From contig CAZQCI010000084.1 of assembly GCA_964592255.1 (NCBI GenBank), positions 1-9,287 of the forward strand: a stretch of DNA of 9,287 nucleotides, in the 5' to 3' direction. The notes under the pieces are model-generated. The model was not told where the DNA came from, made no database searches, and was given only the letters and a program-made list of their open reading frames with translations. Below are positions 1 through 5,151 of the stretch, in pieces. Numbering within the stretch: the stretch's first letter is position 1; the number at the start of each line of letters is the position of its first letter. The stretch is from CAZQCI01 sp964592255. GTDB taxonomy: Bacteria; UBA10199; SBBF01. The translations under genes and the position numbers were made by a program.

Positions 1-55
1 CTTTTTTTGGAGCGGGAAACGAGGCTCGAACTCGCGACCCTCAGCTTGGGAAGCT
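1..55 (-). pseudogene. 3' fragment of tRNA-Gly(CCC), distal attachment repeat
   Basis: These 55 bases are identical to 2750-2804. On the minus strand, 8-55 equals nt 29-76 of the intact tRNA-Gly at 2757-2832, from the anticodon stem through the loop, T-arm, acceptor strand and CCA. Bases 1-7 match the start of the T-tract outside the tRNA. The 5' half of the tRNA is absent, because identity stops abruptly at position 56, so this copy cannot fold into a tRNA. A 3' tRNA remnant in direct orientation, about 2.75 kb from an intact copy, is the classic scar of tyrosine-recombinase integration into a tRNA. The repeat probably continues to the left of the window. Confidence 0.88.
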
Positions 56-240
56 CGCCGCCTCATTCCTTACAAATCATTATCAAACAAAGAAACGAAT
101 GCAAGTAACGAATAATGCTAACGAACTAAAAACTTCACAAAAGCTTCTGGGAAATGGCCCAAGAGTCACTGTGAGGTCAATTCAAGGTCAATACGCACTC
201 AATTGTGGAATTAGAGTGGAATAAAAGTAACACAAAACAA
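56..240. other. Non-coding island end with a possible 41-aa ORF
   Basis: This is the start of a stretch (56-434) with no convincing gene, lying between the tRNA fragment and the inner direct repeat. The longest plausible ORF on the plus strand runs from an ATG at 99 to a TAA at 222-224 (41 aa). It has no clear ribosome binding site, its product resembles nothing I recognise, and it may be chance. I see no integrase remnant on either strand. The one structured element is the pair of AGGTCAAT direct repeats at 174-192. The position suggests an attachment-site arm rather than coding DNA. Confidence 0.35.
174..192 (+). repeat. Tandem AGGTCAAT direct repeats, possible integrase arm sites
   Basis: AGGTCAAT occurs at 174-181 and again at 185-192, a period of 11 bp (about one helical turn), roughly 120 bp inside the tRNA-derived core repeat. 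Tyrosine integrases bind short direct repeats (arm-type sites) flanking the core of their attachment site, which fits this placement. The assignment is inference from layout only. Confidence 0.35.
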
Positions 241-339
241 ACTGATTACTAATTTTTTACAGCTCAAAAAAGCTGACATTTTCGGACATTTTCGTGCACA
301 AAAAAAGAGCCCAAAGGGAAAATACCTTCGGGCTTTTTT
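241..339. repeat. Inner direct repeat, copy 1
   Basis: This stretch closely matches 2657-2757 in the same orientation. It includes a GATTACT unit, a T-run, tandem GACATTTTCG units at 275-284 and 285-294, an A-tract and a terminator-like hairpin. Differences from copy 2 include 2 substitutions at 273-274, one A more in the A-tract, and several changes in the hairpin. The match ends at the T-run; no tRNA sequence follows here, whereas the tRNA follows copy 2. In this copy CAGCT (260-264) and AGCTG (271-275) can form a small hairpin that is lost in copy 2. Confidence 0.82.
309..339. terminator. Degenerate intrinsic terminator in repeat copy 1
   Basis: The arms at 309-317 and 325-333 pair over 9 positions with one A-C mismatch (313 against 329). 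The loop is 7 nt, and six T follow at 334-339. It corresponds to the well-paired terminator at 2724-2757. A run of A on the left side means it could also act on the minus strand. It would insulate the AbiE operon from upstream transcription, but the mismatch suggests it is decaying. Confidence 0.5.
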
Positions 340-363
340 AATATAATTAATAATTTCAATAAC

Positions 364-434
364 TTAAATATTTAAACTATATTTATTACTTTTAAATTTG
401 ATTTAAAACATAAAAATAATGTAAAATATATAGT
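364..434 (+). promoter_or_regulatory. Probable abiE promoter with AT-rich palindromes
   Basis: The region before abiEi is almost pure A/T. A sigma70-like promoter can be read as TTGATT (398-403), an 18-nt spacer and TAAAAT (422-427). This would place the transcription start at or next to the ATG at 435, so the message may be leaderless, and no Shine-Dalgarno sequence is visible. Two palindromes could be operators: the perfect TTAAATATTTAA at 364-375, and TTTAAAT (391-397) paired with ATTTAAA (401-407) around a 3-nt centre overlapping the -35. AbiEi antitoxins are known to repress their own operon by binding inverted repeats. In such AT-rich DNA, chance palindromes are a real alternative. Confidence 0.4.
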
Positions 435-1256
435 ATGATGAAATCTTTGGCAGGCTTAGGAAAAAAAGAACGGTTTCAGCTTAGTCAGGTCCTCAAAGCC
501 AATCCGCCAGTTATTACCTCTCAACAAGCAGCAGCGGCATTAAAAATCAGTGCCAATCAAGCTTCTCAACTCTTAGCTACGTGGAATCGCAAAGGCTGGC
601 TCTCACGAATCAAGCAAGGTGTTTATATCCCCGTTTCTCTCCAAGCGAATAATCCCGAAGTCATGGCTGATGAACCTTGGGTATTGGCAAAAGCTCTCTT
701 CAATCCTTGTTACATTGGCGGTTGGTCAGCGGCGGAACACTGGGATTTCACCGAACAAGTTTTCAACTCAACAATGGTATTTACTTCTCGCAAGGTTTTG
801 CAGCGAGAATTGAAATTAAAGGGCGTCACTTTTACACTGAAAACCACAAAACAAGATCGTCTCTTTGGAACAAGCAATGTCTGGTTACAAAATCAGAAAG
901 TTGAAATCTCTGATCCAACCAAAACCATTGTCGATGCTTTCAACAACCCCGCCGTTGTCGGAGGCATCCGCATGGCAGTGGATATGTTGGGCCGTTATAT
1001 GAAATCAGAAAATAAGAACCTGGATCTCATTTTGAAATACGCGGAACGGATGGGTAACACCGCCATTTGCAAAAGACTCGGCTTCGTTTTTGAATCGCAG
1101 TATCCTCAAGAAACAACCTTCATTCATATTTGTCGCAATTCTTTAAAATCCGGCTACTCCCAACTTGACCCTTCCACTCCAGCAAAAAACCTGGCAACAG
1201 CTTGGAGACTCTGGGTAGCCCCAATTTGGAAGAAAGGCTTTCGTGATCACGATTGA
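435..1256 (+). CDS. abiEi: AbiEi-family antitoxin, transcriptional regulator of a type IV toxin-antitoxin system
   Basis: This 273-aa protein has the AbiEi layout. The N-terminal winged-helix DNA-binding domain spans about residues 10-68, with a helix-turn-helix around ITSQQAAAALKISANQASQ-like sequence and a wing ending KQGVYIPV. The C-terminal antitoxin domain spans about 75-270, with the conserved block CYIGGWSAAEHW near 92-103 and DPTKTIVDAFNNP near 160-172. In the family, the N-terminal domain represses the operon through inverted repeats and the C-terminal domain neutralises the AbiEii toxin without stable toxin binding. The start is one of two adjacent ATGs (435 or 438); neither has a Shine-Dalgarno sequence. 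Its 3' end overlaps the toxin start by 14 nt, implying translational coupling. The system is linked to phage abortive infection and to stabilising mobile DNA, which fits its place in a tRNA island. Confidence 0.88.
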   Translation: MMKSLAGLGKKERFQLSQVLKANPPVITSQQAAAALKISANQASQLLATWNRKGWLSRIKQGVYIPVSLQANNPEVMADEPWVLAKALFNPCYIGGWSAAEHWDFTEQVFNSTMVFTSRKVLQRELKLKGVTFTLKTTKQDRLFGTSNVWLQNQKVEISDPTKTIVDAFNNPAVVGGIRMAVDMLGRYMKSENKNLDLILKYAERMGNTAICKRLGFVFESQYPQETTFIHICRNSLKSGYSQLDPSTPAKNLATAWRLWVAPIWKKGFRDHD

Positions 1257-2661
1257 TGAAATCAGAAATGTGGCCGCGCAAGTTCAATTGGCCACTACAG
1301 TTGTCGAAAAGGACCATGCTCTAGGTTGGCTACTTTGGGGAATTCGTCAGCACACCGCACTCAATCAAGACTGGATCTTCAAAGGCGGTACGTGTCTCAA
1401 AAAGTGCTACTTCGAGACATACCGATTTTCCGAGGATCTGGATTTTAGCTTACGAAACTCTGAGCAGCCCAGCATTGACACGCTTACAAAAATCTTCACT
1501 GAAATTTCAGACTTGATTTTGCAGGAATCAGGTTTGGAATTCATGAAGCCGTCAATTCAATTTGAAATCTTCCAAAATCCAAGAGGTTCACTCTCTGTGC
1601 AAGGAGGCATTAAATACAGAAGCATTGTTCGTCCAAACGTAGGCGTTCAACAAATGCAACGTATCAAAATCGATCTGACTTTGGACGAACCGGTCGTCTT
1701 GCCGTCCATCATTAAAATCGTGGATCACCCCTACTCTGATAATCCGGCGGAGAAAATTTCAGTGTTAGCTTACTCCTACGAGGAAGTCTTTGCGGAAAAG
1801 GTTCGCGCCTTGGCGCAACGGCTTCGTCCAAGAGATTTGTACGACGTGATTCATCTTTATCGCAGGATGGATCTTAAACCGGATCGACAAAAAGTTTATG
1901 ACACTTTGCAAAAGAAGTGCGTACTGCGAGGCATTGGGATTCCCACGCATGCAGCCATACAAACCCACGAAAACCGATCGTTTCTTGAATCCGAATGGGA
2001 AACCCAGCTCAAACATCAGATTCAAGTTCTACCGGATTTTCAAAGTTTCTTGGATGATTTACCACTAGCACTCGAATGGATCGGAGGATCAGAACCCGAA
2101 GAACTTGAACCTATTTCATCCTCAGAGACTGGTGAAGAAGAACAAGAGATCAACATTGAGGCAGTCAAAGATTTAGTGCCCCCTGGGCCTAGCAGTAATT
2201 TTATGGATCGTATTCGCTTCGCCGCAGCAAACCGCTTCGTTGTGAAGCTGGGATACGATCATGATTTTAGAGAAATAGAGCCGTATGCGTTTGCTCGAAG
2301 TTCGGACGGAAATCTGTTATTGAGGGCCATACGAACCAACAACAGAGAGGCCAGAACATATAGGTGGGACCGTATCCAAAGCATCGAAGTAACCACAAAA
2401 ACTTTTGCTCCAGAATATCAGGTAGAAATCACGTCGGCGGGTTTTTTACCGGTCCATCAGTTGAGCAGAAGATCCAGCCAAAGAAGATTCAGTTCCCCTA
2501 GATTATCAAGATCGTCAGGACCTGTTCATATTTACAAATGCCCTGTCTGCGGTAAACCCTTCCGTCGAAAAACAAGAACTGGGCAACTCAAACCACATAC
2601 GGATAAATACGGTGCCAGATGTTCTGGAAGACGTGGAGTATATGAAAGGACTGATTACTGA
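1243..2661 (+). CDS. abiEii: AbiEii-family nucleotidyltransferase toxin fused to a WYL-like domain and a zinc-binding tail
   Basis: This 472-aa protein starts at a GTG inside abiEi, with an AAAGG five nt upstream. Residues 1 to about 275 are an AbiEii/AbiGii (DUF1814) nucleotidyltransferase. Motif I is FKGGTCLKK (46-54) and motif II is FSEDLDFS (62-69), with D65 and D67 as probable metal ligands. KxxAxxxR is at 186-193 and RPRDLYD at 195-201. An acidic linker (about 281-315) leads to a WYL-like fold (about 319-400) with IEPYAF and RTYRWDRI. The eponymous Trp-Tyr-Leu is replaced by LLL. The tail has C433, C436, H452 and C460, a likely C2HC zinc site, followed by a basic end. Classical AbiEii toxins are about 300 aa, so the last ~170 residues are an addition. 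Known homologues modify tRNA acceptor ends with nucleotides. The final Thr-Asp-Tyr codons lie at the edge of the direct repeat. Confidence 0.87.
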   Translation: MITIDEIRNVAAQVQLATTVVEKDHALGWLLWGIRQHTALNQDWIFKGGTCLKKCYFETYRFSEDLDFSLRNSEQPSIDTLTKIFTEISDLILQESGLEFMKPSIQFEIFQNPRGSLSVQGGIKYRSIVRPNVGVQQMQRIKIDLTLDEPVVLPSIIKIVDHPYSDNPAEKISVLAYSYEEVFAEKVRALAQRLRPRDLYDVIHLYRRMDLKPDRQKVYDTLQKKCVLRGIGIPTHAAIQTHENRSFLESEWETQLKHQIQVLPDFQSFLDDLPLALEWIGGSEPEELEPISSSETGEEEQEINIEAVKDLVPPGPSSNFMDRIRFAAANRFVVKLGYDHDFREIEPYAFARSSDGNLLLRAIRTNNREARTYRWDRIQSIEVTTKTFAPEYQVEITSAGFLPVHQLSRRSSQRRFSSPRLSRSSGPVHIYKCPVCGKPFRRKTRTGQLKPHTDKYGARCSGRRGVYERTDY

Positions 2662-2757
2662 TTACTAATTTTTTACAGCTCAAAAAAGTGGACATTTTCG
2701 GACATTTTCGTGCACAAAAAAGAGCCCGAAGGGACAATATCCTTTCGGGCTTTTTTT
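2657..2757. repeat. Inner direct repeat, copy 2
   Basis: This is the right-hand copy of the repeat at 241-339, containing the tandem GACATTTTCG units at 2691-2700 and 2701-2710 and the terminator. It begins within the last codons of abiEii. A tandem GATTACT duplication (2653-2659 and 2660-2666) straddles the TGA stop; copy 1 has a single GATTACT. It runs directly into the 3' end of the tRNA. The two copies flank the abiE operon, so recombination between them would remove it precisely. Confidence 0.82.
2724..2757. terminator. Bidirectional intrinsic terminator between abiEii and tRNA-Gly
   Basis: GCCCGAAGGG (2724-2733) pairs with CCTTTCGGGC (2741-2750) in a 10-bp stem with one G-U pair and a 7-nt loop. 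Seven T follow on the plus strand. On the minus strand the hairpin is followed by a TCTTTTTT run (complement of the A-tract at 2716-2723). It therefore can end abiEii transcription rightward and tRNA transcription leftward. Confidence 0.85.
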
Positions 2758-2832
2758 GGAGCGGGAAACGAGGCTCGAACTCGCGACCCTCAGCTTGGGA
2801 AGCTGATGCTCTACCAACTGAGCTATTCCCGC
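2757..2832 (-). tRNA. tRNA-Gly(CCC)
   Basis: Read on the minus strand, this is a complete 76-nt tRNA with encoded CCA. The acceptor arms GCGGGAA and TTCCCGC pair perfectly. The D-arm is GCTC/GAGC with loop AGTTGGTA. The anticodon stem TCAGC/GCTGA holds the loop TTCCCAA, so the anticodon is CCC (2797-2799), reading GGG glycine codons. The variable loop is 5 nt, the T-arm is GCGAG/CTCGT with loop TTCGAGC, and the discriminator is U. The 3' part from nt 29 onward is repeated at 1-55, so this gene is the integration target of the island. Its current 3' half may have been supplied by the element. Confidence 0.96.
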
Positions 2833-2970
2833 TTACTTAAATGGCTTCAATGAGTCAAAACAAACACTTACCACCTTTTTAGCCAACAAAAAAGATGAGC
2901 TGCTTCTACCCAAAATAATAGACTTCTAGCAATGAAAAAGTGCCTTAAAAAGGAAGAGAGGAAGAAATGG

Positions 2971-4785
2971 TTATTGTAAAGCCACCTTGTGGGCAGCATT
3001 ATTTTTGATATTACCCATGTAAACAACAAGTTTTTGGTTAGGATAAAGATTATTACCCGATAAACGATTCCACGATTTAATTTGGCCAACGGTTACTTGA
3101 TATTTGCGAGACACATCCCACAAAGTTTCACCACGTCGGACGGAATGGATAATTTTTTTACCAACCGCTGCATTGGCTACACGTGCCGGACGATCTTGCG
3201 CTGGTTTTTTAACCGAAGCTCCCGCTTTTTTATTCTGTAAGGCAGTCACAGCATCAAAATAATCAATAGGTCCTTCTGTCTTTTGGGCTTGTACTTCTTG
3301 GGCTTGAGGAGCTTGCTCTGGAGCCTGCTCTGGAGCTTGTTCGAAAGTTGGCTGAGGAAAGTCATCATTTACCGCGACAACAGCGACTTCTTTCTTCTGA
3401 GATTGAACAACAGGTGTACGAGCTTGAGCTACCATCGCCGGAGCCGAAGTGCGGGGAATCACTAAGCGACTCCCTACTTTTAATTTTGATTTAGTGGAAA
3501 GGCCATTCGTCTGAGCCAAGTTTTGCGGGGACACACCATAACGCTTTGCCACACTAGCCATAGTGTCATGACGATGCACTTTGTGTGATACTAAACGAAC
3601 TCGCTCACTAGCCGGCACCTTGGCGTAATTTTCCTGAAATATTTCACAAGTCCCTTTTGGAACATTGACCTGAAATTTTTCTCCCGGAGGGGTTACGCCC
3701 AAAACTAAGGATGGATTGAGAGAATGTATTTCTTCATAAGTGGAACCTGTGCATTGCGCGACTACGGATAAATCGGTGGCATCACTCACCATCACACGAT
3801 CCACAGCGTGGGGATCTTGAAAAATGGAAGAAGAAAATCCGTAATTTTTATAATTTTTGGCAATAATCGCAGCTGCTAAAATTCGTGGAACATAATCCGC
3901 TGTTTCTTGTCTTAAATAACGACGCTTACCCGTAGTTAATGTCCAGTAATCGCGTGAACCAGAACGAGCAATCGCACGGTTTACCGAGCCCGCACCGGCA
4001 TTGTAAGCTGCAAAAGCCAAGTACCAATCGTTATAAGTCTTGTAAAGATCACGCAAATGTTCAGCAGCCGCACGCGTTGCTTTTTCGATATCACGACGCT
4101 CATCTACATAACCGCCGGATTCCAAACCATAAAGTTTTCCGGTACTGCGAATAAACTGCCAGGGTCCGGCAGCAGCAGCACTGGAATAAGCATTAAGGTT
4201 AAAACCGCTTTCGATCATGGCCAAATAAATTAAATCTTTCGGCAAATGATATTCTCTCAGCACATCTTCAATAATAGGACCATAACGCCCCGCACGACCC
4301 AGCCAACGTTCATAATGAGTACGCAATTTACCCGTAGTAAAGGCTTTAACCCAATAATCCACTCGGCTATTACGGGTAAGAGGAATATCGAATCCACGAC
4401 GAGGACGCCACGTTGAAGAATGGTCATCGTCATCAAAAGAAGAGGCTAAACGGGGAAAGTCAATCTGATCAGGTTCACTGATGTCTTGATTTCCATCCGA
4501 TTCCATTTCTTTTTTGATCAGATAACCCACCCCATTCATACGACGACTTTTATTATTAACGGCCATCCCAGCAGCCAGCTTATGGTTAGGCTGTGTATCA
4601 AGAGAGTCTTGGGAATCTTGCTTCAGTTGATTATTAATAGTGGAACTTAAATAGTCCTGGTCCGGATTATCAGGGGCCGAATTGTAGTTTTGGGACGTAT
4701 TAACAGAAGAAAAACCACCTCCACAGGCCGATAAAAGCCCAAAGGCAGTAAAAAAAGAAAAGCGCACTAATGTCTTATGTTTCAA
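2971..4785 (-). CDS. mltD: MltD-like membrane-bound lytic murein transglycosylase with two LysM domains
   Basis: This 604-aa enzyme cleaves the MurNAc-GlcNAc bond of peptidoglycan to leave 1,6-anhydro ends. The N-terminus (KHK, hydrophobic core, LLSAC) is a lipoprotein signal with lipobox Cys21, so it should be anchored in the outer membrane facing the periplasm. A low-complexity linker (about 22-135) precedes the SLT domain (about 165-290). The catalytic Glu192 lies in AMIESGFN, followed by SSAAAAGPWQFI and AYNAGAGSV. LysM glycan-binding domains lie at about 399-444 and 546-590, separated by a linker with three EQAP repeats. The start is TTG at 4785: AGGAGG (4792-4797) sits 6 nt upstream, and only this start includes the signal peptide. 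It is transcribed away from the ~440-aa gene's stop after a 366-nt gap and reads toward the tRNA. Confidence 0.92.
   Translation of the reverse strand: MKHKTLVRFSFFTAFGLLSACGGGFSSVNTSQNYNSAPDNPDQDYLSSTINNQLKQDSQDSLDTQPNHKLAAGMAVNNKSRRMNGVGYLIKKEMESDGNQDISEPDQIDFPRLASSFDDDDHSSTWRPRRGFDIPLTRNSRVDYWVKAFTTGKLRTHYERWLGRAGRYGPIIEDVLREYHLPKDLIYLAMIESGFNLNAYSSAAAAGPWQFIRSTGKLYGLESGGYVDERRDIEKATRAAAEHLRDLYKTYNDWYLAFAAYNAGAGSVNRAIARSGSRDYWTLTTGKRRYLRQETADYVPRILAAAIIAKNYKNYGFSSSIFQDPHAVDRVMVSDATDLSVVAQCTGSTYEEIHSLNPSLVLGVTPPGEKFQVNVPKGTCEIFQENYAKVPASERVRLVSHKVHRHDTMASVAKRYGVSPQNLAQTNGLSTKSKLKVGSRLVIPRTSAPAMVAQARTPVVQSQKKEVAVVAVNDDFPQPTFEQAPEQAPEQAPQAQEVQAQKTEGPIDYFDAVTALQNKKAGASVKKPAQDRPARVANAAVGKKIIHSVRRGETLWDVSRKYQVTVGQIKSWNRLSGNNLYPNQKLVVYMGNIKNNAAHKVALQ
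3308..3343 (-). repeat. Three 12-bp tandem units encoding EQAP repeats
   Basis: Three near-identical 12-bp units (3308-3319, 3320-3331, 3332-3343) encode the EQAP repeats in the linker between the two LysM domains of the transglycosylase. They are in frame, so slippage would lengthen or shorten the linker by four residues without breaking the gene. Confidence 0.8.
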
Positions 4786-4913
4786 AACACACCTCCTACC
4801 CCACGTTATTCAATGAGTCTATAAATCTTTATTGATCTTTTAATGAAAACCTAACTAGTTGAATCCCTTATTATTTTTCTATTTTTTGGATGGATGTCTT
4901 TAAAATTTAACCT

Positions 4914-4943
4914 AATATAACTTGATTTTATACGAAAGTTCAA
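4914..4943 (-). promoter_or_regulatory. Candidate promoter for the mltD-like gene
   Basis: On the minus strand, TTGAAC (4943-4938) and TATATT (4919-4914) are separated by 18 nt, giving a start near 4907 and a 5' leader of about 120 nt before the TTG start. The gene-free stretch 4786-4983 is AT-rich. Beyond this promoter and the strong AGGAGG ribosome site at 4792-4797, I see no riboswitch or RNA-like structure there. Confidence 0.35.
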
Positions 4944-4983
4944 CCTTTTTGGCTCAAAGATAAAAAAAAGATCAAATAATATA

Positions 4984-5145
4984 TTATACGCCGTCCAAAA
5001 GAATCTTATCGTCTACTTCGTATAAAAGTTGCTTCTTTAATTCATCAAATGACCTTAACCCTAAAAATGGCCCATTTTGAAAGTCATGAGTAAAAAACAT
5101 CATTGAGAACAGTAAGTACCCCCTATTTCGACTTAAAAACCGCAT
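4984..5145 (-). CDS. Possible 53-aa small protein behind the ~440-aa gene
   Basis: An ORF begins at ATG 5145, six nt after the TAG stop of the upstream gene and in the same frame, and ends at TAA (4984-4986). The product starts MRFLSRNRGYLLFSMMFF, is rich in Phe and Leu, and ends with a charged amphipathic helix around SFDELKKQLLYEVDDKILL. I do not recognise it. There is no Shine-Dalgarno sequence, so expression would depend on reinitiation after the preceding stop or on read-through. Internal ATGs at 5103 and 5100 are alternative starts. An open frame of this length can arise by chance, so it is a candidate only. Confidence 0.35.
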   Translation of the reverse strand: MRFLSRNRGYLLFSMMFFTHDFQNGPFLGLRSFDELKKQLLYEVDDKILLDGV

Positions 5146-5151
5146 TGCCGA

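Larger units (their letters stand above)
56..2804. mobile_element. tRNA-Gly-associated genomic island carrying an AbiE toxin-antitoxin operon
   Basis: The segment is bounded by perfect 55-bp direct repeats of the tRNA-Gly 3' end (1-55 and 2750-2804), which leave an intact tRNA at the right end. Its only clear cargo is the abiEi-abiEii pair. There is no integrase, excisionase or replication gene, and only one short unrecognised ORF (99-224) beside the operon. The island is therefore non-autonomous, a decayed remnant, or one unit of a larger tandem accretion extending beyond position 1. Internal ~100-bp direct repeats (241-339 and 2657-2757) support a composite history. The exact crossover point within the repeat cannot be set from one sequence. 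Confidence 0.72.

Noticed and set aside
1765..2025. 86-aa minus-strand ORF inside abiEii
   Set aside because: It is antisense to the conserved toxin motifs and has no independent signal.
1..2832. CRISPR array or insertion sequence explanation for the repeats
   Set aside because: There are only two copies of each long repeat, no regular spacers, no transposase and no terminal inverted repeats; the repeats are tRNA-linked and direct.
2833..2970. Search for a terminator after the transglycosylase and a promoter of tRNA-Gly
   Set aside because: Only weak partial matches were seen on the minus strand; none is convincing enough to annotate.
2868..3089. 73-aa minus-strand ORF over the 3' end of the transglycosylase
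   Set aside because: It overlaps the second LysM domain in another frame and is Leu/Phe/Trp-rich in the way typical of shadow ORFs.
4970..4992. A/T palindrome ATAATATATTAT after the 53-aa ORF as a possible terminator
   Set aside because: The stem is entirely A/T and too weak for an intrinsic terminator, although a T-run lies nearby.
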